Below are positions 10,493 through 25,247 of a stretch of 64,000 nt of DNA, in pieces. Position numbers and translations under genes: made by a program. Positions within the stretch are counted from its first letter, which is position 1; each line of letters starts with the position of its first letter. The notes below the pieces were generated by a model that saw only the letters and a program-made list of their open reading frames with translations, was not told the DNA's origin and ran no database searches. This DNA is from Berberis thunbergii (taxonomy: Eukaryota; Streptophyta; Magnoliopsida; Ranunculales; Berberidaceae). The stretch is taken from contig QNQO01008280.1 of assembly GCA_003290165.1 (NCBI GenBank), forward strand, positions 1 to 64,000, read 5' to 3'.

Positions 10493-13400
10493 CTGCAATT
10501 AGGATACAAATGGAATCTGTAAGGAGGATTTTATCATCACGCAACATGCATCTCGCTTCCTAGAAAATATTGTTAGAAGTGAAATAAAATGAAGTAGCAG
10601 ATTAAAATATGCTTTCAAGTATGAAAAATCTTCATGACACACTAAGCATCCAGCTCTACATACCATGAACAAGATTGAACCTGAAATGTATCAAAATTTT
10701 GTTTTTAACGGCACTTAATTATCTTCTCAGACAATTGAACATGAGCTAAAATGGAGATAGAGATGAAGCCATAGACATGCATGCAATTTTGCACAACTGA
10801 AATGAACCTATAGATTTTGCCTTTTAACCCTGTTGGACTTCAGTTGAGGCATCTGGACCAAATCAGTATATGAACGCTTCAAACACACGCATCTTCATGC
10901 AGATATTTAGTCATGCTATGTTTACACATCTTATGTTTCTGTTTTCTCATTTATTTTTTTCAGGATTTTCCATTTAGGTTGTGTCTGCTCGGCTTAAATC
11001 ATAAGTAGCTTCTTTCTCTACATTATCCAATTATTGAACTCCCATAAATAAATCATTATGAATGCTTTGAGGAAAATCTTACAAGATTTAGACCTTCCAT
11101 CTTATTTGTTAGTGTCACATGCAACAACATTATTTTACGATGTCAAGATTGATATGCCTTTTTTTTCAGCCAAAACCATTCTTCGCACCATCCAGGCAAA
11201 GGTTAAATTTTGATCTTGTTTCTTCAAGTTAGAGGAAGCATACTTCCATCTTTCTCTCGTGTCAGTTTTGCTAGTCATGTTACCTTTCCAGGTTTACCCA
11301 TGTGACTTGTCCGCTCGTCCAGTTCTTCCATAGACTTCAGCTCCAACACGATCATCTCGTCTGTCTAAGGTGCTGCTTTACAGCTTTCTTGCTATATTGC
11401 CGTCTGATTCGTCCATTACCCTGCAAAAAGGTACTTGTATCTGTACACAAGACCTATTGCTAGTTTCATCACTTCGTTCTCTGTTGTTTCAATTATTTCA
11501 CCTATTGCTGGCCTCAGTTTAGTCCATGCACAAAATGTATAACTAAGGTGCGGACAACACTTAAATTGCCGTTCACATCTTTGGGCCAATTCAATAGTTT
11601 TGATTCCACACTGCTCATCGTATAGAGTTAAATGACATTAAGGACCCTGGCCGTCAATTTGGAAATTTCAAGTGTGGCAGCGCCAGCATTTTAAGTGTCG
11701 TCCGCCCAACAATCCAAAAGTATAACTTGGTGTATAACTGGAGGCGCGCTTATATGTCCAAAATGCAAAAATTTCATTTATTTGCCTATACATGCGTGAC
11801 TATGGGAGATGGCCTTAGAGAACCAAGCAAACGGTAAAATTGTCATAATCAGGTAAAAAAGAAGATAAAGACACGAAAACGAGAAAAGGGTACCTTGATT
11901 TCCACATTGTTGTAAAGGTTGCAGTCTTAGCAGAAGTATCTTCAACATTCAAGACCACAGACTTTGAAATGTCTTCTACTTCAGATGCAGGAAAGTTCAA
12001 AACAAATGATGAAAGAAAGGAATCTGTAGCTGCACTAGTTGCATTAGCATTACTTGAACGATATCCACCACCTCCTAAAAGCACCTGTAAATGAGCCTCG
12101 CGTAAATCACGACCCAGAAGAGACAGCGCTTGACTATTAGGAAGAGCAACTCTACGTAATCTTCGACGCCTCTGCAAGTAATTTTTAGTCAAAGGAAACA
12201 AGTATATGGAAATACCGTCTCAATTCAGACATATAACCACAATTATCAACATTCACGACCTTAATCATCCAACAAAGACATGCCTGAAATGTAAATTTAT
12301 CTCATACAAGCAATATTTATGAAAAGGATATTTTAAACAAGTGTCCATGTTGAAGTGTTATATGGCTTAGCATGTCTCTTGTAACCTTAACAGTACAAAC
12401 AGGACACACCTGCAAGCAAAAGAAAAACAAATTTTCAGGGCAACATAAAGCATACCTCTTGTGAATAACTCTAATCAAATTCAAGGCGATAACATTGATA
12501 TGTAAAGAATATATTACAGCAGAAACACAGAGCCACATATCTTATGACTAGGGATGGCAACGGGGCGGATTTGAGCAAACCCATCCGCCCCGCGAGGGAT
12601 TTCGGGTCCCCGAAACCGCCCCGCATATCCGTTTATCATTTTTTTTAAAACCATCCCCGACCTGGACGAATAGGCGGATATCCGTCCCGCCCAATTTAAC
12701 CCCAAAAAAAAAAATCTCAGATCTGAAAAAAGATGAAGAATGAAATTATGAAACCCCAATCTCTTCTCCCCATTCTCTGAGAAGAAGCAGGAAGTGAGCA
12801 TCGATCGACATGTCATTGGTGGGATGGTGGTGAGCATCGATCGAGAAGATCAATCAATGAACATCGATCAACCAGGAAGCAGGATGTGTGTTGTTTGATG
12901 ATCGAGCGGGAAGCATGAGAAAAGATATATATTGCTTGATGATCGATCAGGAAGCATGAGCCAACAACCAAGATGTGTACTACTTGATGATCGAGCAGGA
13001 TGTATGATCTTCCGTTATCAATTTGACATTGGGTATGAAACTTTAACAAATGTGGCCTTTCTTCTCCAAGAGATTTGTTTTTCCTTCTTACCTTATGTGT
13101 TATTAACCAGTGATTTACTAAAAATCGAAGTATGATCTGTTGTTGCTGATTCCTGTTGGTGAGAGTTGAGAGATGTGAGAATAAATGGATAAAGTTGAGA
13201 GATCTGAGAGTTGAGAGATTAAATGGGTAAAGTTTTTTTTTCCTTTTAAAGGGTCAAAGGTATCTATGTAAATTTTCATACTTAAACGGATATCCGTGGG
13301 ACGGATATGGCCAAATCTGTATCCGCCCCGAATATTCGACGGATGTTATTTGGATATCCGTATCTGCCCCGAACCCCATTTAGCCATATCCAAATCTGCC

Positions 13401-16400
13401 CCATACGGATTGGGTGGGGCGGATATCCGTGTAAATCCACCCCACTGCCATCCCTACTTATGACATATGATACGAAATGTTACATCTTGAGTTTTGGTGT
13501 ATATACGTCAGTGTTCTAAAAAGCGTTAGGCGATGGGCGGGCAGCGAGCAGGTGCCTAGCGCCCAGGGGCCTAGGCTGTCTTAGGTTTTGTATTATAATT
13601 TTAATAATTTACTAAAGTTAAGCATAATACCTTATCAATTGCATCCAATTTAATGCCAAGATAGATATGCAAAATTTAAAAACATGAAAAATTAACAATC
13701 ATGAATAAAATTTATTAAAACTCAAATGACTGAAGTTGGTCATGATGGGTACTTTATACAAAGTTGAATTTATGAACAAATATTCAAACCTACTCTTTTA
13801 TTTTTCTTCAAATTGCATAAATAACCCCAGTCATGTTTGATAAAATCTACATTACTAAAATTGGTACCGGCATATCCTTTGAGAATTTCATTAAGTAATC
13901 ACCCTTTGCTATATTTAGACATATACTGAATAAAAAATAATTAAATTATTTATTTCTAAAAAAAATAGGAAAGAAAAATAAAATAATAACACAATCAGCC
14001 TTATTAAAAAATAAAAATAAAAACTCGCCCAGACCACCTAGACCCTGCCCAGACCACCCGCCCAGCCATTAATCTGGGCCTTTTTTTTTACCTTCTAGCG
14101 CCTATATGTCACCTAGGCCGATTTTTAGAACACTGATCTACGTAGGTATCAAACTAGAGTCTTAGAACAATCTTGTAAAGTTATTTGTTTTTTATTTAAC
14201 TCTAATAAAATTCAAGGCGATAACATTGATATGTAAAGAATATATTACAGCAGAAACACAGAGCCACATATCTTATGACATGTGATACGAAATGTTACGT
14301 CTTGAGCTTTGGTGTATCTACGTAGGTATCAAACTAGAAACTTAGAACAATCTTGTAAGGTTATTTGTTTTTTTTTTCTTCTTATTTTGTCTCTGATTCT
14401 ACGAACTTTTTCAAGTTGATTTAGCAAAGTTGGAATTTGCTTTGCGAGGGATACATGACACAAGGACAATAACTCATAGTCGTATAGTTGTAAATGAGAC
14501 TATTATGTGATATAATATGGTAACGAAAATATGTATCAGTTGTTCCTTTTGAAGAGAAGGACCACAGCTATTACATTCTGACTTATTATGGGCTTCCATG
14601 AGACTAAGCAACCTCCTTTCCTTCGTTTTTTAGCTGTTAAATGATTTTACCTAGGGACTCCTAAAAAAGAGAGAACTAATTGGCATGGCACTTGAGTAAT
14701 TCACCTCCACAATGCCCAAGTCCCTCTATATGAATCAACTGTTCAAAAATATTTGCGAAGAATTGATGATTTAATAATTGTCTTATGTATACTTAAAGAG
14801 TCTTAGACATGCATACACATACAAATACATATACTTATAGATATGCATATCTTAAACATGAGAAAGCAATACGATTTGCATTTCAAAACTAAGAATGGGT
14901 GTGAAATGGGCAAACTGAGATTATTATGAAAAATTATCTACTTCCTTCACACTTACTCTTTTACTTCAGTCAATCAATACCCTATTCACTTCCCTAAAAC
15001 CTCAGAAAGTATTATGAAAAATTATCTACTTCCTTTTTATCTTGATTGTTGAGGCTTTGAGTAGGATAGTTTAGGGCGTGGTCAATAACAGTGTCCCTCG
15101 CTTCAACTTATGAAAGTTTTGATAACTCCCACTTGCTATTTCATGTTACTGGCTAGTTCAATAATTAAATTAACAAGAGGGTGTTTGGTATGGTACCTAG
15201 GAACACCTAGCAAAACATTCTGCTACAGAATGAGGTCATAATAATAGAGCCTTTCAAAATAAATAAATAAAACCTGAATGTGTGGGCATCAAGACACTAG
15301 AGCACGGTAAATGACAAAATGATCTTAGCACCGCTGAGTGCTGCAAACCCTCCCCATCCTTGGTTGCATAAGTTGTATATAAATCCCATTTATAGTCGCT
15401 AGGACACCATTAGATTTAATTTGATGAGTGGAGGAGGGATTTATATGTAGGCATCCATACTCTGATGTTCCTATATATTGAGCTTATTGGACTGCTTCTG
15501 AGTAATTACAGATTGGGTTTAGGGCTTTGATATGCAGGTTTAACTAGACTCATCATGGACACAATACAAATCTAATCTAAGTCCTGCCAAATAATCACAG
15601 TTGGACCTTCCAAGAAAATGGCAATAGATACACTACACCAAATTGGCACTTTTGTAACAACTCTCAAAACAGTATCACTTTTAAGATGTTACAATTCACC
15701 AAACAATTTCAAGTCAAAACTAAATTTAGTCAAAAAAATGAAAAACAATAACACAAAAAAAAAAATGATACAATAAGTTGGATGAATAGTATCACTTTTA
15801 TAACCATACTCTTCATGGTGCTACAATTATTGTATCATTTTGTTTGTGAAAATGTGTAAAATTGTTAGGTGAATTGTTACACTTCAAAAGTGATAATGTT
15901 TTAAGGGTTGTTACAAAAATGCCAATTTGATGTAGTGATATGTAATCTCCGTTCAATATAAGAGTCCATCAATTACATCCAACATAAAAATTCCCATTCA
16001 AACATAGAACAAGAGTAATAGTTGGAAGTCATAATTTTACTGAAAATTGAAAAGTACCCATTGCAATAAATTTTCTTAAGAAGATAGCTTGTTTACTACG
16101 AAAAAAAGTAATGCTCATTCCAGAAACCACTACACTCAAATCTGCTTAAAGCTGAAAAATGCAACAATCAACCTAAAGTACCCCAAAATTTTCTTAGTTA
16201 AGTACAACCATTGGTCTAGATCACATTCTTAGTTTACAAGCATTTGGTCTAACTTTCACATAGAAATTTATTCAACTCACCATGGTAATTCACGTGCTAT
16301 CCTAGATCGCTTAAATTAGATTCCAATTACTCGGAACATGTGAAGCATAATCCAAATAATGTTTTTCTGAGTATTCAACGTTTCTTATTATTCATATTAT

Positions 16401-19400
16401 CTTACTAACTATCACCTTATCTAAAACTCATGTGAGATAACAATGTCTTTACAGTCCATACTAAGGGATGCATAAGGATTTGGGTTTGAAAGATAACAAA
16501 TGAAATAAACTAGGGTGCCCGGGCACTGCCCTGCACAAAGCTCAAGCACCTGATCCTTGGACACCCAACACCTTTACAACTCATTCACTGTCTCGAGGCT
16601 ATAAGCACAACTTCTACAGATTTGTATTTGGATCATTACAGCAAATCCCACAAACTCTATTCTATGCATGTGACACATGGCCTGATCCCAGGGATTTATA
16701 ATGGAGAGGAGACTTTTCATCTCCCTTTTAGACTACCATTCCTCTCAGGGCTCCATCACTTTTCTACTAGGCATTATCACTCTCTCACACCGTGATTATT
16801 GTGTGCCCATCTCCAAACCTCTCTTATTTCCCCTTCACTCTCCTTTTCTCCTTCACTAGTATCCTTGTTCCCATAAAGTGTTGGGAGTCGAGTCACTTCC
16901 CACTCCAATCTCTCAAAACCTTATCCATCACATATTCACCTCATATTTGGCGACTCCATTGGGGAGTGGTCGAATAAGTGATAAAATCAAAATAAGCAAC
17001 CATGCTTATGTTGATGAGAGCCTTGAGCAGACTCATCAAGGAATATATTGTTTATCCAAATACTCATAGTGAACCCACACAAGCCATTTTGAAAGTTTCG
17101 ATTCCATAAAGATATATTCCAACTCATTTTGAAAGTTATATTCCATAAAGTTATTTCGAATAAGCTATTTTGAAAGTTTCGATTCCATAAAGATATATTC
17201 CAACTCATTGAGCAAACTCGTCAAAATCTTTAACCACAAGAGGGTATCCACTTACAAATGTGAATTCAAAACATGTTGCCACCGAGACAAAAAAAATGAA
17301 ACAATCTTAACCAAGGGACTAAGACTACACGACACCAAGCACAATTGTGCAAATACGTGCCCACCACCCAACAAACCCTTAATCCTAAGGGCGGCAATAG
17401 GTTACCCAACACCACACAACCTGCTAGTTAGTGGTTTTGGGTTGTCGACCCGACCCGTGAAATTATCGAGCCGCATTTGGGCTTGGGAACCAAACCCGTT
17501 TCACACAAAACACTAGAGAACTAATTGTGTCAAACGTGTTAAGGTTAACCCGTCTAACCTGTCTAATATGCTTGTTAATAATGTTACTTATTATTTATTA
17601 ATTATTTAATATTACTTATTACCTAAATTTATCTCTGAATTCTAAATTAGTTATTAATTAATAATCTATTAAATATTATATCTATAATACAAATCAGCTC
17701 AGGTTCGTCAAAGTTTGTCTAGGCATATAAACAAATGAATGGATAAGATCAAATTTAACTCTTGATCCAATGATTAGGACTTAAAAGTGTACCTTTTATG
17801 CCTTAACCTCAAGTCATCTAAGAGCTATGGAAACCATGGCCAACATTTGATTTTTTTATTATTTTTAATTATGAATAATGAAAACGTAATAATAGACAAA
17901 CTACAGAATCTTTACGTGATATCTAACTTTTTGTTTTTGATAAACAAACTTTCACTACTTAAAAGCACAAGTCATCCAAGTCAATAGTACACCCGATATT
18001 TAGGCTACTACTACAAAGATTGCTAATACAACTACTGCTATTACAAAAATAATTAAAAGTACTATGTTTGGGTGAATCTATACATGATAAATTTGTGTTA
18101 TTTTATTGTGACACTTTGTATAATTTTCTCACACATATTGGGGCCACTATCCAATGCGGCATGCTCTTGTCAAGTTAGAATTCACATGGTAAATTAGATT
18201 TTTTTTCCCAAAATTCTTAATAGTGGATTTTCTCATGCAATTTGTGAGAGAATGTTTTAAAATATGTATTTTGGGATGATTATACATAAACAATTGTTAT
18301 AAGTAATCGGAGTTTTTTTTTTACAATAGCTTAATTAGAAAGGCATATACGACAATTACAATATATCTGAGGAGTGCCTTGGACCTATAGAATGAGGATA
18401 TCGAAAATAAGTATAGTGTAGATTTTGGTGGAGTGTCATATTTTGTCAAAAGACATTTAGTACTGAATGCATGCATATTAATTGCATTGTATAATTGGGG
18501 TACATTTTTTTTCTCAATAAACGATTAAAATAATGTATGTAGTGTCGTCGGCATAGGCAATATTTGGTCAAAATATCAATGAGTCATAACACATTATGCG
18601 TGTCAAAATTGATTTTCACAGAGAAAACGACGCAGACGCATCAAAATGGGTCAATGACTCATTATGACACAATAAGCTAACCATGTCATAATGGGTCATG
18701 TCGAGTTGACCTACCCAGGGCAGATCGTATTTGGGTTTCAATTTTTTTGACAAGTTTAGTAAATGACTCGTGCTTATGTTTGAAAATTTTACATGGGATT
18801 GTGACACGACACGACACGACACAACCATTGTCACCCATATTGAATCCTATATGTTACTATTTTGTCATGTCACTGTTTTATGAGGTGAGATGGCATGGAT
18901 AGGGTCTTAAGAGATTGAAGTGGTACGCTCTTATTGGGTGAAAGGATACGTCTTTACTAGTGAAAATGAAGGAGAAAGGTTTGGAATTAGATACAAAATG
19001 ATTGTGAGTTCAGAATGGTTGTGAGTTCAGAATGATTGTGAGTTCAGAATGGTGGTGCCACATAGGGAAAAGTGATCGAGCCCTGAGAAAAAAAAAGTAG
19101 TCTCAAAGTTCTTGCTCACCTCAATTTGGGTTTGGTATTAGGTAAATCAAATGTGAAAAGTCTCATTTCCATCACAAATTCCTCATATTGTTCCACGAGT
19201 GTCATGTGTAATAGAGTTCGTTGAATTTAGCAAAATGATCCAAATATAAATCTCTAAATCTGCTCCTAGGCTCGCGATCATGAATAAATTATCAAGGTGT
19301 TGGGTGTCCAAGGGACCCGGTGCCTTGAGCACTGTGCAGTGCACCTATTGCCCTGAATTTGTGTGCAGTGCACTCAGCACCCTGCGCAGCATAGTTTATA

Positions 19401-22400
19401 TTATTGTTGCCATCCAAGCCTCAAACCTTATGCCTCCCCCAATTTGATACAACTTAGTCATTGCACTTGTCAGTGAATAAGCTTTTGATTTTCATCATCT
19501 ACACTCATATCAAAAGATGGTACCACAACATGTCTACGATATAAGATGTAGTGCATGTGTGTCGTGTGCGTGTATGCATATTTTCTCCGTTCTACCAGCA
19601 ATAGTTGAAAAATCAAATATATGCCCACGATCAATCAGGACACTTCCTAACACATACACAGCAATATGAATGAAGTCATCACCAACACATCTACTGCAAA
19701 ATGAATGAAGTCATCACCAACACGTCCACCGCAGACCACCATGCCCTTCGTATTTGAGCTCTCATGGTTTGAACTTTGAAGACTCAAACTTAGTCAATCA
19801 ATTGAAAAAATAGTGCACATAAACTCAGGTAGTTAGCAACCCAAGTCTTTGGCAAGGTAAGCACCAAGATCAGTAACCGTAAGTCTGCAATTAACAATCT
19901 AAATCATATTGAAGATGACAATGATCTTTTGAGGTCAAAGAGATAACGTAAAGAAAGATATAGACAGCGTTCTCGAGAAATCCTGATCTGCTTGATATGA
20001 ACAGCAAGCTCCAAATGGGGAAAAGAAGGCTAAATAAGCTTGACACCATCCCATGCATTGGCTAACTAATGAAGAATTCTAAATTCCATTGAGCAGCTGA
20101 GTATTGATGGTACTCCCTCCGATGACCAGAATGTAAATCCCATACCGTCTCTCATTTCTCAAACTTATTTTTTCAGAAAAAAGAGTGGCCCGCGAAGTTA
20201 AGAAGGTATTCCGTTCAATCAAATATCTTCTGATTTGGCGTGATTGATAGCCAACGACAAGAAGAAGTGCAAAGTGTGATTGAAGTTTTATCTAAGAAGA
20301 CATCTCCCCATTGTATGAAAAAATGTGGTATTTCATCAAGAATAATTTCATGAAGATAGTGGAAGATTTCAATTATTCCAAAGAAGAACGGGACAAAAGA
20401 AGTGAGCGATTTAGGCCAATAAGGCTACAGGGTCAAGCAAAATTTCTGCCTTTAAGGCACAGATCGGCCCTCCAAATTATCTTATCTCACTATCAAAGTG
20501 TTGCAATTGCCAAGAAGAAAAAATAGTTGCCAGCTCCTTGATAGCAAATGACTTCTCCACACCAAAAACGCTAGCAACACTCAGGTATCATTACAAATTA
20601 CTAAGACTCCATGGACTATCCACGAAAAAGGATGGGATTTAATCAAAAGTGGTGGAGATGGATTACAACATGCCCATCCACCACAACTTTCTCCATCAAA
20701 ATTGATGGGATTTAGCGAATATAATCCAACTTAGAATCAAGGCGCAGTCGAGGCTTCTCTTTGTCCAACTCTAGAACGCCTATCCACATACTTCAAGGCG
20801 CAGTCGAGGCTTCTCTTCGTCCAACTCTAGAACGCCTATCCACATACTTCAACTTGGATGATAACTTCATCATGGTTGGTGATGATTCATCAAACCATCC
20901 TCTAATAAATGTCATACACAAGTCATGATAATCTCATCAATAGAACGAAGCAGACAAAATCAAACGAGGCCCAAACAGCAGTAAACCCATCATTGGCAGA
21001 ATTCAGACAGTCAATCCGAGTTGCAATGAGCCAGTAAGCCCACACATCACGCGGTCAGGCCCAATACTTGTAAAACCTCTAAGGCAAGTATATGAGAGAT
21101 CTACCCAAAACAAGCAGGCCAGCAACACATTGGATCCGACTAGGGAACATATATTAGAGTATAAGTCGGGCAAGGAAACTTCCTTGCATAGACAACACTC
21201 AGAAAGGGAAATTTCTCCCACAAATCTAGGAGCACAAGTCGTGTAGGGAAACTATCTCACATGGACAGCTCCCAATCAGGAAAGGATCTCCACAGCAAAA
21301 TCATTTTTTCCAAACTACGCCACCAAAGGCCTAGCCGAACAAAAGGGAGATAAAATCGATGAACTAGGGGTCCGCAATATAACCTAGTTTACAGTTTTAA
21401 GCCTCTCCTAAGCCTTATCTAATTTAAGCGTCTGAGTGTCATCAGTCATTACCTCACGTTTGCTACATGTGCAGGTCTAGGTAAGCAACGAGGAAGGAGA
21501 GGAAAAATCGACTACATCAGTTGGTACAAATGAAGATCAAGCAAGAGCATTACACGTATCGGGTTTTTGAAAGAATACACACAAGAATTACATACTCGTG
21601 TGGGAGGTGCCACAAAAGGAGGACTAGATAGGCCGAATGCTTCATTTGTGGAATTGATCCTTTCAAAGCCAAACACAAAGAATAAATATGAAATAAAGTT
21701 GGAAAAAGAGTGGGATACAAACTCAGCACGTGAAAATGCAAATATGTTAGCAAAGCAGGAATGTTGGTGCTTATGAAACCGAGCCTCTCAAGTCTCCCAA
21801 AAATAGTAAAGGGCTAGAAAAATTCATGAGGGACTTGTTGTGGGGGTTCTAGGGAAGCGAAGAAAATCCACTTAGAGTATGTTTGGTTTCATGGAATCTA
21901 TTGGGGGGCACTCATTTTTAAGACAATTTTGATCAAAACATGGAGGCCACTAATCAACAATTATGGAGTTTTGATCTAATGTGGGAATCCAGTTCCCATG
22001 AACATGCAAATCACATTCTTTGAGGGAAGTGAGGAGTGTGGTTCCCATATTCATGATAGTTCAATTTTCACATTTGACCAAAAAAACATGATTTTGTTTT
22101 CATGTTCAATTGGGATTCCGGACAACCTCATTAGATAATGAGATAAACCTCACTATTGTATTCCGAGCAGTGACAAACATTGTCTTTCATTTTTACATAT
22201 AAAATTTTGTTTTTTTGATTTAAAAATAATGATGATAATAACAATAATTAAAATACGATTGTATGAATGCAATACCTTTGTATAAGTTGGATATCATTCA
22301 TAATTATTTTTTCAAGAGGTAAATTTTTTATTACTAAACTATGATTTTGGCTTTTGAATACAGCAAAGTGCCTTAAGAGCATGAAAGCCCCAACATCAAC

Positions 22401-25185
22401 GATTCCTATAGTGGGGACCTACACATACATAAAAACAAATGTTATGCCACATCTCTTCCCCAGCTGATCATAAAAATCAAAGTCAACAATTCCAGCTTCT
22501 TGATCTTCTTCACATCAACGTCAAAGCCCAAGATATGCTGCCCAAGACATCCTGCAATGACAGGGCCTGATCACCCACTTGATCGTCAGAATCCAACACA
22601 GACTCCTGGTTAGAACACAAACCTTAATTGGTCCCAACATATCCTCACTAGTGCAAGAACTGACTATCATTGCCTTGTATTGATTGAAATTCTTCACCAC
22701 AGCCCTAACCCCAAACACCCACTAATATTTTCAACCTCTGATATCAACTCATAAGGGCTTGCTTACATCAATCAGCTGTGAAACATCCTCTTCCATTTTT
22801 TATTTTTATTTTTCAAAAACGTGAAACAAAAATGTTTATTAGAAAGTAAAAAACATTAGTGAGACAACAATTCATTGAAGGCAAAGATACAACACCAAAA
22901 TAAAGTGGTCCCAATTGAACATAAATCATCCAACCTCAAGTTCCCTGTTACCCTAGTTATGCTCACCCAATGCCATAGGATTGATTTAGTTTGGAGGATG
23001 AGATGCTCAACCAATTTCACAACTCCATTGAAAAATCTGAAATTGCGGTCTTTCCATATTAACCACATGATGGCGTAAGGAATTCTAACCCAATAGCAAT
23101 AGCACCCAATGAATTAACACACTGCATAATGCTAACTTGAACAGGTTTTATTAGCCTAAATTCACCCAACAAGCCCTTATGGCATACTAAGTGGTCCACG
23201 CTTTCATCCATCTCATTGCAGATCATACATATGAAACCCACTTGCATCCCTCTTACTATCAAATTGTTGCCGGTTTGGAACCTACCCAACATCACTGGCC
23301 ACACCAAGAAGCTAACCCGGGGATGGACCTTGTCAGTCCACACCCTTTTGTTACTTCTTTGCCTAGTCCCATTCGGAATCCCACATATGGAGTTGTAGTT
23401 TGTTTGGATTCTTCCTTTGTTTCTAGGCCCATTCTTCCAGGCCACGAACCTTAACTTCGATTTTCTCATCTCACCATTGGTTGTCCGCCAACAAAGGGGC
23501 TGAGCTTTGGACTTCACTAAGGCTAGGCTTAGAGGCTTCCATAAAAGGCGTAGAAGTTTGATCGTCTCCGTGGCAAGTTGAATGGCTCATTAATAGGTCT
23601 CCCTAATCCATTGCCACCTTCAGCGGCACGTCATGATCATCAACTAAGGGGGTCTCTCAACCCTTTGTTGACATTGTCCAAATCCACACTCAAAAAACTC
23701 ATTTTTGTACCTCTTTCCAACTCTTGCTTATAAAGAAACCATGCATTATTGCTTTTTTCCTCAAACCCTCCTTGGCCTATACTCTGATAAAATCTACCCG
23801 TTTTGGGGACCAGAGAGGGCTTTGTCATTATGCAAACCATCATCTTTAATAACCAACTTGCCTTTCTCCCTGCCTGCTCGAGATCCTTCAGCACCGCTCA
23901 CCATAAAAGGCCTGATCATCTGAGGCTCAAAGTTCCTCGAGATCTCACCATAATTGTGTGAATGAAATATTCCACATAACCTTTCTCGAACCTGCATAAA
24001 ATGTTATCTCCCAAGAACCCCTTCTTCAGCTGTCTCGGTTAGAGTTCCAGACAACTTGTGAAACTCCAAAAACTACCTAAATACATTAGATAATTAATAC
24101 TCAAACCGGAGGTGTTTCCAGAAACTCCTTTACGGCCGCGAGATATAGGTTACTAATTCTTTACTCGTTGCACTGTTCTGTCATGTTGATTTTTACTCCA
24201 TTATTTTGTATTGTCAATTTCATGACTTACTATAATATCTACTAGTTGATGTGTCCATGATCAAAGAAGTAAGAAGACTTGATGGAAGTGTCGAATATCT
24301 TCTAGCTGATGTGTCCATGATCAAAGAAGAAAAGAGACTTCTCTTTATAAATAAAAAAGTAACAAGATATCATTAATAAAGAAGACGAGTGAGGGCCTTG
24401 TAACAAGAAACAAAACAATGAAACAATTGAAAGAAGTGAAAAACAAAGTTAGAAAGGGCACATCCGATAGGATGGCCCAAATGGTATCGCAACACCAAAG
24501 AGTCTCTTTAATCTCCATCATAACCTGGTGCACTTTGAGCTTCTTTCCCTCAAATACTCTTTGTTTTCTCTCCCTCTTTGCTATAGTGGCTATTATTAGT
24601 CAGTCCCAAATCAATTTACACAAGGGGTGAAAGATCGGTTAAACCATTGTTGGAACCAAGAAGAAAACGAGGAGGCTGTGGACACATGACCCCAGAATCA
24701 TCAACTAAAACTTCCCAAACCTCTCTACAGTAAGGACACCCAAAAAATATGTGGTCAATGGATTCTGGTTGCGACTCACACATTGGGCAACAATTTGTAA
24801 TAATAAGACCTCTTTTGGCTAAATTATCAAAAGTGAGTTTGTGACCTGAGCTATTGTCCAAACAAGAAAATTGGCGATGGGAGGGACTTGCTTCATTCAC
24901 AAAAGTCTAGCATTACAATTGAACCATTAGGAACCTGTTGATTAGTAGTCCTCGGGGAGTTGTATCTTACAATACACACAATATGACAATCAATATGTAT
25001 CATATCTAAGCCTCATCGATACACATCTTATGATACACCGATACATCAATAAAAAGAACAATGCAAGGACAGGTGACAATGATAAGCAGTAGCTTCTTTA
25101 TGTTCCACAAGTCATAAATCAGTGAAATTGTTTTTCTTGGGACCTCCTTGCTTGTATTATTGTCCTTCATCCACTTAAAAATATA

Positions 25186-25247
<62 letters not shown>

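Larger units (their letters stand above)
12467..14375. repeat. Tandem duplication in the Di19 intron, one copy split by two hAT elements
   Basis: Copy 1 begins aactctaatc at 12467 and ends near 14196; copy 2 runs 14198 to about 14375 (about 178 bp). They are close to identical apart from the two insertions in copy 1, so copy 2 shows the pre-insertion sequence of both sites. Confidence 0.88.

Noticed and set aside
20311..20526. 71-codon plus-strand Lys-rich frame
   Set aside because: No recognised motif, inside the Di19 intron on the opposite strand.
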